From Trichormus sp. NMC-1 (lineage in GTDB: Bacteria; Cyanobacteriota; Cyanobacteriia; Cyanobacteriales; Nostocaceae), in NCBI RefSeq assembly GCF_001858025.1, contig NZ_LZQD01000009.1, positions 146,057 to 210,056 on the forward strand: a stretch of 64,000 bases of DNA. Reading direction: 5' to 3'. A program made the translations under genes and the position numbers. Below the pieces are notes generated by a model, which was not told the origin of the DNA, searched no databases, and was given only the letters and a program-made list of their open reading frames with translations. Positions within the stretch are counted from its first letter, which is position 1. Every line of letters begins with the position of its first letter. This document shows, piece after piece, positions 17,749 through 26,895 of this stretch.

Positions 17749-18288
17749 ATGAAAGCAGTTGAGAGGATAGGAATTGCATCTATATTTGGGATGACGTTTT
17801 TAACAGTACCCTACGTAGCAAAAGCTAATGATCCTGGTGCTTGTTTTATGGTGACATCATCAGGTAAAACTGTGAGTTTAGGGCAACTATGCGGGGTAAA
17901 TCAACTAAATCAACCAAGTACCAGAGTGTTTCGAGTCCCCATTAAGCGTCGTAGCGGCAGGACTCCGATTATAGATGTTAATTTTAATGGTAATCAAGTG
18001 TTTGAGATGATTGTTGATACTGGTGCGAGTGGTATTCTCATTACTCAAGGAATGGCCACAGCCCTGAAAGTTCAACCTTCGGGAAAGATAAACGCCATGA
18101 TCGCAGATGGTAGCGTGGTAGAGTTCAAAACTGGTAAAATGCCAACAATTGCCGTTAGTGGTGCTGTAGTTAATAATGCCACAGTGGCGATCGCTCCCAA
18201 AGCGAGAATTGGGCTACTTGGACACGATTTTTTTGGCAACTATGATGTCAAAATTTTAGAAAAAGAAGTTGAATTTCAACAGCGTTAA
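17749..18288 (+). CDS. Secreted retropepsin-like aspartic protease (clan AA)
   Basis: A 179-residue protein with a signal peptide (core about 8-22, cut after YVAKA near 26). A single retropepsin-like domain starts at about 62. The catalytic motif is DTGAS at 90-94, with the beta-strand pattern IIDVNFNGNQVFEMIVDTGA before it. LLGHDFFGNYDV near the C-terminus matches the LLGxxFL element of the family. Like other clan AA bacterial enzymes it would act as a homodimer, here in the periplasm; its substrate is unknown. The stop codon lies only three bases before a 324-bp heptamer array, so the 3' end of its mRNA would carry that repeat unless it terminates early. Confidence 0.88.
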   Translation: MKAVERIGIASIFGMTFLTVPYVAKANDPGACFMVTSSGKTVSLGQLCGVNQLNQPSTRVFRVPIKRRSGRTPIIDVNFNGNQVFEMIVDTGASGILITQGMATALKVQPSGKINAMIADGSVVEFKTGKMPTIAVSGAVVNNATVAIAPKARIGLLGHDFFGNYDVKILEKEVEFQQR

Positions 18289-18291
18289 AAT

Positions 18292-18615
18292 AATTCGTAA
18301 TTCGTAATTCGTAATTCGTAATTCGTAATTCGTAATTCGTAATTCGTAATTCGTAATTCGTAATTCGTAATTCGTAATTCGTAATTCGTAATTCGTAATT
18401 CGTAATTCGTAATTCGTAATTCGTAATTCGTAATTCGTAATTCGTAATTCGTAATTCGTAATTCGTAATTCGTAATTCGTAATTCGTAATTCGTAATTCG
18501 TAATTCGTAATTCGTAATTCGTAATTCGTAATTCGTAATTCGTAATTCGTAATTCGTAATTCGTAATTCGTAATTCGTAATTCGTAATTCGTAATTCGTA
18601 ATTCGTAATTCGTAA
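18292..18615. repeat. Giant STRR array: about 46 tandem copies of AATTCGT
   Basis: About 324 bp of essentially perfect AATTCGT heptamers with no spacers and almost no base changes, so recently expanded or actively homogenised. Because 7 is not a multiple of 3, all three frames of a strand are visited, and on the minus strand all stay open (ITNYELR…). That reading is a by-product, not a gene. From 18616 to 18777 there is no gene either. Confidence 0.97.
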
Positions 18616-18777
18616 TAATGCCTCCGGTCCCGCTAGGGACACGTAATTAAGTATTGTGATGGAGATTTAGATTTCGCCTAATATACTTGTCGCTTGTAGA
18701 AGCGGAGGACTTAAAACCCCAGAATTTAGTTAAAATTGAGATTTTTTTAATTTGCGCCTAAGCGATTTACTTGTGCT

Positions 18778-19464
18778 TTACAAGCGTTGTAGTAGATTTA
18801 AACCGTGGGTATCTGTCCCACAGGTGTTAAATAAACCGAATTCATCAGCTAAATTCTGCACTTGTTCTGATTCCACCGCGCAGGGTTTCCAGGGGTTGGG
18901 ATTTTTGTAAGCATAGAAAGCTTCAACACCATCAATACCTTGTTCTACCGCAGCGGGAATCAAGTCAAAGAGCGATCGCTTGTAACGTGCTGGATGAGCC
19001 AGTACTGCTATTCCTCCAGCGTCATGAATAGCGGTAATGACATTGGCTATTTCATAGTCTTGGCCTGTAGTCGCTTTTCTTTGCAAATACGGTTTTAGAC
19101 TAGAGTTTTCTGGCTCAAAACCATAAGCCAAAATGTGAACTTCTACATCCAACAGATTGGCATTAATTTCTACACCACTCCATAGATAAGGACTGTATAT
19201 ATCTGGATGATTCCACTTCCAATCTTCTAACCAAGCGTGTGCGGCTTGATAGCCAGTAATTGTATGATGATCTGTAATCGCCATTCCTTTTAAGCCAATA
19301 GCGATCGCTTGTTCCATTAACCCAATCGGCTGCAACCTTCCATCTGAGTGGACTGTGTGCATATGAAAGTTGTATAAACTTGGACAACTTTGGGCATCAA
19401 TGCTCTGGAATACTTGTTTTAAAAGTTCTGTAGAAGCAGTAGTCCGGGCAAAATCTATAACCAT
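18778..19464 (-). CDS. PHP-domain phosphoesterase
   Basis: A 228-residue PHP (polymerase and histidinol phosphatase) domain protein. Metal-binding motifs are visible: HMHTVHSDG (34-42), ITDHHT (63-68), GVEIN (about 124), VLAHPARY (about 161) and CGTDTHG (about 218-224). It should hydrolyse a phosphomonoester or phosphodiester with two or three metal ions in the cytoplasm. Small PHP enzymes related to nucleoside 3',5'-bisphosphate phosphatase are common in cyanobacteria, but this one's substrate is not evident. The C-terminus ends soon after the last metal motif, which is short but does not remove a known catalytic residue. Lone gene. Confidence 0.88.
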   Translation of the reverse strand: MVIDFARTTASTELLKQVFQSIDAQSCPSLYNFHMHTVHSDGRLQPIGLMEQAIAIGLKGMAITDHHTITGYQAAHAWLEDWKWNHPDIYSPYLWSGVEINANLLDVEVHILAYGFEPENSSLKPYLQRKATTGQDYEIANVITAIHDAGGIAVLAHPARYKRSLFDLIPAAVEQGIDGVEAFYAYKNPNPWKPCAVESEQVQNLADEFGLFNTCGTDTHGLNLLQRL

Positions 19465-19812
19465 AACCCCCTCTGAACAGAAAATACGTAATTTTTAATA
19501 CAATCACACACTAGATTGAGAAACTAGAAATCGCTAATACAGCAAACTAGTTTTGTCTGCTACTCTCTCGGCTACTTCAATGATTTTTTTAGATTTGTTA
19601 CGACTACGTTAGCAAATCTAAACGCTGATGGTCATGAGTATTTTTGATTACTTCTATAAAGAGAGTCTAAAATTTTGCCTAAGTTGCCATAAATACTGAT
19701 ATTTATGGTTTGCTGAAGACGATAAGGAATGGGAAATAGGGAATAAATAGGTAGGGTGCAGGGTGCAGTAGATCATTATTTCTCCCTATCTCCGCGTCCC
19801 CGCGTCACCCCA
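19465..19812. other. Intergenic gap with dispersed repeats
   Basis: No gene seen. The part next to purM (about 19730-19810) is made of dispersed repeat modules (GGGTGCAGGGTGCAGTAGATC, CGCGTCCCCGCGTCACCCCATC). These recur at 9.7, 61.8 and 63.1 kb. Confidence 0.5.
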
Positions 19813-20847
19813 TCACCCCATCTTCCATAAACCCTCTAATTTACCTGCACCTGTCACGACTTCACCAATCGCATAAGCGGGAATATCTTGCAACTGAAAA
19901 TGGGTAATAACTTCTTCTGCTTGATGGGGTGGAACCAGCACTACAAATCCAATCCCCATATTGAAGGTATTATACATAGCTTCAGCACCGACAGAACCAG
20001 CCTCAGCTAACCACTGAAACACGGGGGGAATATTCCAACTACTGGGGTTAATTTTGATTGACTGATCTTTTCCTAAACTTCTAGGTAAATTCTCTGGTAA
20101 ACCTCCACCAGTGATATGCGCCATTCCATGAATTTCTAACCCTGCTTTCAACGCTGCCAAAACAGGTTTAACATAAATGCGGGTAGGTGTAAGGAAAGTT
20201 TCGCCGATAGATTCTCCATTTAATAATGCTGGGGTGTCATTCCAGGAAAAACCACCATCACTAACAATCTTTCTCACTAAACTTAAACCATTACTGTGAA
20301 CACCAGCACTAGCTAAACCTACAGCCACATCTCCAACTTGTACCTGGGAACCATTCAACATGAGGCTTTTTTCCACAATTCCCACACAAAAACCAGCCAA
20401 GTCATATTCACCAACTTGGTAAAAACCTGGCATTTCCGCCGTTTCTCCCCCCAATAAAGCAGAACCAGCCAACTTACAACCAGTAGCTATTCCTGCCACA
20501 ACTTGAGTTAACTGGTCTTTATCTAGCTTACCTGTAGCTACATAATCTAGAAAAAACAACGGTTCTGCGCCGGATGTCAACACATCGTTAACACACATCC
20601 CCACCAAATCAATACCAACGGTGTCATGGCGGTTGAGAATTTGGGCTATTTTCAGCTTTGTACCTACACCATCTGTCCCAGAAACCAAAACGGGTTCTTT
20701 GTAACCTGTGGGTAGTTGAAAGCAGCCACCAAAGCCACCCAGTCCACCTAAAACTTCCGGTCTAAAGGTGCTGTGAACCAAATTGCGAATTTGGTCTACA
20801 AAAGCTCTACCCGCTTCAACATCAACGCCTGCATCCCGATAATCCAT
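19813..20847 (-). CDS. purM: Phosphoribosylformylglycinamidine cyclo-ligase (AIR synthetase)
   Basis: PurM closes the imidazole ring in purine synthesis (FGAM + ATP to AIR). The 344-residue product matches the family throughout: [13 protein letters not shown] at the start, [15 protein letters not shown] in the ATP-binding segment, [38 protein letters not shown], and [13 protein letters not shown] later. The ATG at 20847 gives the standard N-terminus. It is oriented with a 68-residue hypothetical gene just upstream (73 bp), which could be co-transcribed. The 3' end runs straight into repeat DNA at 19812. Confidence 0.97.
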   Translation of the reverse strand: MDYRDAGVDVEAGRAFVDQIRNLVHSTFRPEVLGGLGGFGGCFQLPTGYKEPVLVSGTDGVGTKLKIAQILNRHDTVGIDLVGMCVNDVLTSGAEPLFFLDYVATGKLDKDQLTQVVAGIATGCKLAGSALLGGETAEMPGFYQVGEYDLAGFCVGIVEKSLMLNGSQVQVGDVAVGLASAGVHSNGLSLVRKIVSDGGFSWNDTPALLNGESIGETFLTPTRIYVKPVLAALKAGLEIHGMAHITGGGLPENLPRSLGKDQSIKINPSSWNIPPVFQWLAEAGSVGAEAMYNTFNMGIGFVVLVPPHQAEEVITHFQLQDIPAYAIGEVVTGAGKLEGLWKMG

Positions 20848-20919
20848 GCCTAGTTACACCGTTATCAATCCGCTACAAATATAGGCTATTATCATCACAC
20901 AATTTAGGCGCTATCTGCA

Positions 20920-21126
20920 TTAAAAAACTTGATCTTCAATTCCTCGCCACCATTCGCCCAAATTCATCAAATCTTGATGAATATCTGCGAGTTCTTCGGC
21001 GTAGGCTGTTGATGAGATGGTATCTCGCCGTTCTTGTAGTTTTTTCAGGCGTAGTTGTACCAGTAGCCAAGGTTTGGAGATGCCATCTGTAGCTTCTAGG
21101 TATTGAGCGAGTGTTTTGCTATCCAT
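20920..21126 (-). CDS. Small hypothetical protein, 68 residues
   Basis: The likely start is the ATG at 21126 (MDSKTLAQYLEATDG…). The frame stays open upstream to 21273, but that part reads through GACGCGG-type repeats and is not protein-like. The product is hydrophilic and helical (PWLLVQLRLKKLQERRD, then DIHQDLMNLGEWWRGIEDQVF), probably a small cytoplasmic helical hairpin. Conserved aromatic and charged residues suggest a real gene. I do not recognise the family. It lies just upstream of purM on the same strand. Confidence 0.6.
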   Translation of the reverse strand: MDSKTLAQYLEATDGISKPWLLVQLRLKKLQERRDTISSTAYAEELADIHQDLMNLGEWWRGIEDQVF

Positions 21127-21403
21127 AGGATTTGAGATTTTTATAGTACCAAGCGGCTGCAATTGAAGAAGACGCGGGGACACGGGGACACGGGGATAAT
21201 CTCTCCGCGTCACCGCGTCTCCCACTCTGGAGCGTCCTCTTCGGTCACGGCCACACAGACAAAACCAGCGCACTTATTTAATTTTCCATAAGTCATACAC
21301 CAACTAGGAGTTACTCTTTTCTGGGCAATAGGAGATTTAGGACTTTCTAAAAACTTAAATAGCATGAAGGGTATAGTTGATAATATGGGAAAGACTGATA
21401 AAT

Positions 21404-21435
21404 CAAAAAGCAGTCACGATCATAATCATGACTGC
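21404..21435 (-). terminator. Rho-independent terminator of sodB
   Basis: On the minus strand, about 40 bp after the sodB stop, an 11-bp stem (GCAGTCATGAT / ATCGTGACTGC, one G-U pair) with a TATG loop is followed at once by TTTTTGATTT. That is a complete intrinsic terminator. Confidence 0.88.
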
Positions 21436-21474
21436 AAAATTCTTGTAAATTAACTAATTATTTTTTGCAGTTGA

Positions 21475-22074
21475 TTAAGCAGCAAAATTTGCTGCTGCAA
21501 ATTCCCAGTTAACCAATTGATCTAAGAAATTCTTGATGAATGCAGGACGAGCATTTCTGTAATCAATGTAGTAAGCGTGTTCCCAAACATCTAAAGTGAG
21601 AAGTGCCTTTTTGCCATGTGCTAGAGGGTTTTCTGCGTTTGGGGTTTTGATTACCTTGAGTGTACCACCATCATCAATCAACCAAGCCCAGCCACTACCG
21701 AACTGAGTAGCAGCCGCGTTAGAAAATTCTTCTTTGAATTTGTCAAAGCTACCAAAATCTTGGTCAATCTTAGCAGCTAATGCGCCTGTAGGTGCGCCAC
21801 CGCCTGCTGGTTTTAAAGAATTCCAGAAGAAGGTGTGGTTCCAAACTTGCGCGGCGTTGTTAAAGATGCCAACTTTAGAGGAGTCTTTGAAGGAGATTTG
21901 GATTACCTCTTCCAGGGACTTATCAGCAAGTTCTGTCCCGTCAGTGAGCTTATTCAGGTTGTCTGCATAAGCTTTGTGATGCTTGCCATAGTGATACTCG
22001 AAAGTTTCACCTTTCATGCCATATGGCTCTAGTGCATTAAAGTCGAAGGGTAGGGGAGCTTGTGTAAATGCCAT
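21475..22074 (-). CDS. sodB: Iron superoxide dismutase
   Basis: A 199-residue Fe-SOD that converts superoxide to peroxide and oxygen in the cytoplasm. Metal ligands are in place: His28 (YHYGKHH), His80 (VWNHTFFW), Asp162 and His166 (DVWEHAYYIDY). Gln75 in NNAAQVWNH marks the iron rather than manganese subtype. No signal peptide. It is a single-gene unit with its own terminator at 21404-21435. It is one of the main defences of a cyanobacterium against photosynthetic superoxide. Confidence 0.97.
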   Translation of the reverse strand: MAFTQAPLPFDFNALEPYGMKGETFEYHYGKHHKAYADNLNKLTDGTELADKSLEEVIQISFKDSSKVGIFNNAAQVWNHTFFWNSLKPAGGGAPTGALAAKIDQDFGSFDKFKEEFSNAAATQFGSGWAWLIDDGGTLKVIKTPNAENPLAHGKKALLTLDVWEHAYYIDYRNARPAFIKNFLDQLVNWEFAAANFAA

Positions 22075-22277
22075 TTTGTGAAATCCTCTCTTGATCGGTT
22101 TTCCGTGGAAAGCTATTGCAGGAGCTTAGGAAATTATAGGTTTTGTGTTTAAATGTTTTATATCCTTAATTCTAGGATATAAAACTTAACAATTTTATTT
22201 TACTACCAAAGTGAACATTCAGACCAAGTAGTTTTCCTATAAGGCAAATCTCTATGGATTTTGAACTATGAATAAAA

Positions 22278-22472
22278 ATGGCTAATACTTCATCGCCAAA
22301 GTCCAATGAGCAATTTACAGGAAATATGTCTCATAAGGATTTCATAAATTCATTCTACACATCAATCATCACTTTTGTGAGTCTTTGTTTCTGTCTATGG
22401 ATCGCATTCTTTTTTCATGGAAATATTCTTCCTCCACAAAGCAATTATCTACTCTTCTGTCAATCTCTCTAG
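22278..22472 (+). CDS. Possible small membrane protein, 64 residues (doubtful)
   Basis: An open frame from an ATG at 22278 with a polar N-terminus and one strong hydrophobic segment (about 28-47, TSIITFVSLCFCLWIAFFFH). It lacks a good ribosome binding site and has no recognised family. It could be a genuine single-pass small protein or chance. It is listed because the surrounding 1.1 kb has no other gene. Confidence 0.25.
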   Translation: MANTSSPKSNEQFTGNMSHKDFINSFYTSIITFVSLCFCLWIAFFFHGNILPPQSNYLLFCQSL

Positions 22473-22631
22473 ATAATGGCAAATTCAAAAAGCAGTCTGT
22501 GCAAATGGTCTTGAGTTTTTCTTGCTAACGAAACTTTTAAAAGTCTACCTATGGATAGATGAACAAACCCTAATATTACTTTAATTTATTGTTTATAATA
22601 CTCGGCTTGTAAATAAAGATTTAGTGTTTCC

Positions 22632-22803
22632 TAGTACAGCAAGGCGCAAATAAGCAGACCATGAAAAACTCTCGAAAAGTTTATGTAATCTGCTTTGTAC
22701 AGAAAGGCGCAAATAAGCAAGCAGACCACGAACAATTATTGAAAAGTTTGTGTGATCTGCTTTTTTCATTTTTAATTTGAATTTTTAATTCCAAGAAAGC
22801 GGT
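22632..22803. mobile_element. Two tandem, degenerate copies of the ACTAGTAC inverted-repeat element
   Basis: Copy A (22632-22696) begins CTAGTACAGCAAGGCGC and is cut short. Copy B (22697-22812, sharing its right end with the next copy) begins GTACAGAAAGGCGC and ends …GCGGTACTAGT. Both contain the same internal GCAGACC … GTGTGATCTGC segment. They line up with the better-kept copies at 22804-22916 and 41827-41938. Confidence 0.65.
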
Positions 22804-22916
22804 ACTAGTACAGCACGGCGTAAATAAACCAACCATTCTAAATCTCCAACAATCTTATGCTGTCTTCGTTTTGACTTTTGACTTTTGACTTTTGACTTCC
22901 GCCCTGCGGTACTAGT
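22804..22916. mobile_element. 113-bp inverted-repeat element (ACTAGTAC family) carrying an internal STRR
   Basis: The ends are ACTAGTACAGCACGGCG and, in reverse complement, ACTAGTACCGCAGGGCGG, giving about 17-bp terminal inverted repeats. Inside is a short TTTTGAC heptamer array (about 22869-22899). The copy at 41827-41938 has the same ends and left half but an AT-rich AATTAAA-type array in the same place. The rest of the gap (22917-23168) shows no gene. Confidence 0.75.
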
Positions 22917-23168
22917 CTGTTGATGTAGAAAATTATCTGCTTCCATTTGCGTAATTTTCGAGTTCGAGAAGCCACCCTACGGATGTATACATTCTCTTCT
23001 ATCTGCGGTTAAATATTTAAAAGCTGTACCTCACGAATATGGGAACCGCTATATATAAGACGATTTTTGATTTTTGTTGATGGTGAGTTGATAATCACCC
23101 ACCACCATTTTTAACTACAAGATATAAGACAAGCCACAGTGATTACCACTCATCAGAAGCCACAGTGA

Positions 23169-24845
23169 TTACCACTCATCAGATAACCGCTTTTGATAGC
23201 AGTCAACAATTTGTGCAGCCACTTCAGAGGCGCTTAAACCATCAGTTTGAACTTCCACTGCATCCGCTGCTTTTTTCAAGGGAGAAACCTTGCGAGTGCT
23301 ATCTTTTTGGTCTCGTTCAGCAATATCCCGTTCCAGCTGCTCTAAAGTAACTTCGGGTTGACCTTGTTTTCTAAAGTCTTGCAGACGGCGACGGGCGCGT
23401 TCACCAACAGAAGCAGTTAAGAAGATTTTCACTTCAGCATCGGGGAACACATGAGTACCAATGTCCCGGCCTTCAGCCACTAAGCCACCGCGTTTACCCC
23501 AGCTTTGCTGTTGTTTTACCAGTGCTTTTCGCACTTCGCTTTGGGCTGCGATCGCAGATACTTTTGAAGTTACCTCAATTGTGCGAATTTCTTGGGTAAC
23601 ATCAGTACCATTAATCGATACACCTACGGGAGATTGGAGGTTAGGGCTGGGAGTAAGTTCAATTTTACACTGATGAGCTAATTCAGCGATAGCGCAACGC
23701 GCATCTTCTGCGATCGCACATTCATCATCTAAAACAATGCCATTTTTCAGCACTAGCCAAGTGATAGCTCGGTACATAGCTCCCGTATCTAAATACACTA
23801 GACCTAGCTGGTTTGCCACTTGGCGAGCTACTGTAGATTTACCAGCACCAGCTGGGCCATCAATGGCGATGATCGCTTGGCGTTGACGTAGCCCGTCGTA
23901 GACATCGCACAAGATAGTATTGTCGATCAACCGTGTAGAACCTAGACGTGCTGCGATCGCCAGCATTCCTTCCTCCTCAACTTTTTCTAAAAACATCAAC
24001 GTACTCGGTTCAACCAATTCAATATATTCCACGAAGATAGTGTTGACTTTTGCTATTTCTTGCCGCGCCAACGCTATCAGTTCGCTGCTGTTACGAACCC
24101 CAGCACGAAATGCCGCTTCAGCTTGGCGCAAACCTTTAAATAACACTGTAGCTTGCTCTTTTTCCGTTGCAGTCAAATATTGATTGCGAGAACTCAAGGC
24201 CAAGCCCGACACTTCCCGCACCGTTGGACAAGCAACAATCTCTATCGGCAAATTTAAATCAGCCACTAGCCGTTTAATAATTGCCAGTTGCTGACCATCT
24301 TTTTGACCGAAGTAGGCTCGGTCAGGTTGGACCAAGTTGAAAAGCTTGGTCACAATCGTTGCCACACCTTGAAAGTGTCCTGGCCGAGAAAGACTACACA
24401 AGCCTGATATCATAGCAGATGGAGGGATCACTTGTGTAACCTGAGATTCCTGTATACTATTCTGCGGTACTCCAATTTCTTCCGGAGTAGGGGCAAAAAT
24501 CGCATCTACTCCTGCTTGTTCACAAAATTCTCGGTCTAGCTCCAACGTTCGGGGATAGCGTTGAAAATCCTCATTAGGTCCAAATTGCAGGGGATTGACA
24601 AAAATACTCACAACAACCGTAGAATTTTCCTGCCGCGCTCGTTCAATGAGGCTGAGATGACCTTTATGCAGCCCTCCCATCGTTGGCACCAACCCGATTT
24701 CTGTCTGATCCCAAATAGTCTGATCATCAAATAATAGCTCCTCAGAAAGCATGAGATTGCTTTCTGTAGACGCAAGCCTTGCCGCTAGGCAGCGACGTTG
24801 ATTTAAATAGCAGCGTAAAGCTGCAACTGTTGTCAGCAAGCGCAC
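23169..24845 (-). CDS. panC/cmk: Bifunctional pantoate-beta-alanine ligase / cytidylate kinase
   Basis: A 558-residue fusion typical of cyanobacteria. The PanC half (1 to about 310) makes pantothenate from pantoate, beta-alanine and ATP; it has VPTMGGLHKGH (His60, His63), FVNPLQFGPNEDF, and SSRNQYL (218-224). The kinase half (about 323-550) phosphorylates CMP/dCMP; its P-loop is GPAGAGKST (330-338), followed by LDTGAMYRA and GRDIGTHVFPDA. The GTG at 24845 after AGGGG is the start. Residues about 18-49 are an unusual insertion before the first PanC strand. Its DNA (about 24750-24795) resembles a dispersed GC-rich palindromic repeat, so a repeat may have been absorbed into the gene. Confidence 0.95.
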   Translation of the reverse strand: MRLLTTVAALRCYLNQRRCLAARLASTESNLMLSEELLFDDQTIWDQTEIGLVPTMGGLHKGHLSLIERARQENSTVVVSIFVNPLQFGPNEDFQRYPRTLELDREFCEQAGVDAIFAPTPEEIGVPQNSIQESQVTQVIPPSAMISGLCSLSRPGHFQGVATIVTKLFNLVQPDRAYFGQKDGQQLAIIKRLVADLNLPIEIVACPTVREVSGLALSSRNQYLTATEKEQATVLFKGLRQAEAAFRAGVRNSSELIALARQEIAKVNTIFVEYIELVEPSTLMFLEKVEEEGMLAIAARLGSTRLIDNTILCDVYDGLRQRQAIIAIDGPAGAGKSTVARQVANQLGLVYLDTGAMYRAITWLVLKNGIVLDDECAIAEDARCAIAELAHQCKIELTPSPNLQSPVGVSINGTDVTQEIRTIEVTSKVSAIAAQSEVRKALVKQQQSWGKRGGLVAEGRDIGTHVFPDAEVKIFLTASVGERARRRLQDFRKQGQPEVTLEQLERDIAERDQKDSTRKVSPLKKAADAVEVQTDGLSASEVAAQIVDCYQKRLSDEW

Positions 24846-24974
24846 AAAATACCCCTAGTTCTTCTCGATCCTCTCCCCCGTTAGTTTATATCTGAAAACG
24901 GAGTCAGGGATGAATCAACTAGGGGAATTCAGCAATAGTGAAGAGCGAGAAAAGAGTAGAGAGTAGGAAGTTGG

Positions 24975-26072
24975 TTATCTTCCCAAAACCTCAATTTGCA
25001 CTGGAGCAATGCCACTGCTAATCATGCCTAAAATTCGAGCAGCACCGACAGAAAGGTCAATAATTCGACCCCCGATGTAGGGACCCCGGTCATTAATTCG
25101 CACAACCACAGAGCGACCATTGCGGGTGTTAGTAACACGAACTTTTGTACCCATGGGTAAACTGCGATGGGCAGCTGTGAATGCTTCGGGATTAAATCTT
25201 TCCCCACTGGCAGTTTTATTACCAGACCAATCATAGCCGTACCAAGAAGCTATGCCCTTGAAGTTGATTTTTAATCCACCAATGGCAATCTGTTGTGGTA
25301 GCTTTTGTAGGGATACTGGCGTTACTGGTAAGTTAGCAATCTCAGTGATGGGAGATGCATTGCCGATGAGTCTGCGTAGGCGATTGGTCGCTTGTAAAGC
25401 ATCTTTAGCTAGATTCTTGGTGCTGTCTGCTAATTGGATGCCTTGATTAATTTCTACCAATTCTTGATCATTTACTTTGATCGAGTAACGATCTGCCTGT
25501 CGAACAGAGTTGCCTTTGTTTTGGGCTTTATTATTGACTAGAGATTGGTCTTCTGTTTTCCAACTGACGGTAATTTGACTCGCGTCCACGTTCTCCTGAA
25601 TCAGTTGGTTGATTCTAGAAGCTACTACACTAGCTCTCTTCACGGGGTCATTGTCAATGGAGCTAATTTGGTTGCTCACATCTATCACATTCCCGAAACT
25701 AGCGACCTTTTTGGAGTTAGTAGATACAAGGGCAGAATATTTTAGTCCCTCACTATTTCCAATTGCGCCGATTTTTGTTTCCGTACTAGCAATTGGGGCA
25801 GAACTCAAAAAGGTGAGAACGGGAATATTCTTGATGTAAAGAGTTGCCGCCTGACGGCCTCCAATGCTGTGAGGATGAATTTCTGCATTCACAGTATTAG
25901 AAGTAGGTTTCTGCCCAGAGGATTGGTACTCTCCTACTTTCACCACATCACCTGTTGGTAATGCTTGGTTCACTGGAGAGGTTCCCTTGATGGTTTGAGT
26001 ACTACCGACTGAGGGTAAACCCAAAACACCCAGAAACAGGGCGACAATAGTCAACAAATGTCTTTGATTCAT
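24975..26072 (-). CDS. rlpA: RlpA-like septal/cell-wall protein (double-psi beta-barrel)
   Basis: A 365-residue exported protein. The signal peptide is at 1 to about 25 ([21 protein letters not shown]). A long low-homology middle follows, with the C-terminal RlpA domain at about 272-362: [36 protein letters not shown], then [22 protein letters not shown] and [11 protein letters not shown]. Catalytic-type Asp and His residues are kept (INDRGP, AAHRSLP). RlpA proteins are lytic transglycosylases acting on denuded peptidoglycan at septa in some bacteria. In filamentous cyanobacteria such proteins may help shape septal junctions; that last point is inference. Confidence 0.88.
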   Translation of the reverse strand: MNQRHLLTIVALFLGVLGLPSVGSTQTIKGTSPVNQALPTGDVVKVGEYQSSGQKPTSNTVNAEIHPHSIGGRQAATLYIKNIPVLTFLSSAPIASTETKIGAIGNSEGLKYSALVSTNSKKVASFGNVIDVSNQISSIDNDPVKRASVVASRINQLIQENVDASQITVSWKTEDQSLVNNKAQNKGNSVRQADRYSIKVNDQELVEINQGIQLADSTKNLAKDALQATNRLRRLIGNASPITEIANLPVTPVSLQKLPQQIAIGGLKINFKGIASWYGYDWSGNKTASGERFNPEAFTAAHRSLPMGTKVRVTNTRNGRSVVVRINDRGPYIGGRIIDLSVGAARILGMISSGIAPVQIEVLGR

Positions 26073-26895
26073 GCGTCCGATTTTAAAGCGACTGTAGAAC
26101 TTAAGTCTTATAATTTCTTTGGTTTTTCACCAGTGAATAGTGATACTCCCTAAAACTCGAACTCGTTCCGATTTCACTTTTTGTTTATAACTGCAACACA
26201 TTAACATGAACCTTTTGGCTTGGGGATCAGGGATTTAGCGTAGGTTTTGGTCATTTAGCCAAATTTAAATTCTGGTTTCTAGGGCAGAACCTTGTTCAAC
26301 TGCGGATTTTGGCTATGTAACCTTTTTTTTCTGATCGTCAAGAATTTCTTATGAAAAGTTAATATTAGGTTGTTCTTAAATGAAGCAAGTAGGATCTTGA
26401 ATCTGTTAAAAGCTCTTTTTCAGATTTTTGTATTATATTTAACCAACTAGAAAATTTGATTTTTGTCAAGATTTCTGTCTTTAAATTCAAAAACTCATGT
26501 TAAATACTTACATAGTTTATTTGCTTAAAGTTAGATAAAACTATCATTGAGCAAGCAGAAAAACCTAATAATTACCTATTAGAAAAATTTAAATTTAGCA
26601 AAAATCCAGATACATATAATACAAAAATTTTAAGTTTATATACGTAATGATTTTATATTAACTAGTATAAATTAAATAAAATTTCTCAAAAAAATATACT
26701 GATAAAAAATCAGTTACTACTCCAGTAAGTATTTTTCTCATGCAAAAAAAAGTAATAATGAGACAATGAAAAAAGGGGTGTGAGCTTGTGGAGATAAATT
26801 TTAAGTGTAGCAAAAATTACTCGTCATTTACGCAAACTCTTGCATACCCAAACTAGTAAATCCAATTTAACGCTTAATAACAAGCTATTAGCCAC
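26073..26895. other. AT-rich intergenic region, 823 bp
   Basis: No gene or known repeat family recognised. The stretch from about 26400 to 26760 is very AT-rich with runs such as ATTTTGTATTATATTT, and is the longest spacer in this part without STRRs. It lies between the divergent rlpA and glsA genes and must hold both promoters. It may also be a decayed gene. Confidence 0.5.

Noticed and set aside
18256..18642. 128-residue minus-strand open frame of ITNYELR repeats
   Set aside because: It is the by-product of 46 AATTCGT units that contain no stop in any frame; it has no ribosome site and no non-repeat coding part.
23165..26072. Several frames opposite panC/cmk and rlpA
   Set aside because: Shadows of the strong minus-strand genes, without independent motifs.
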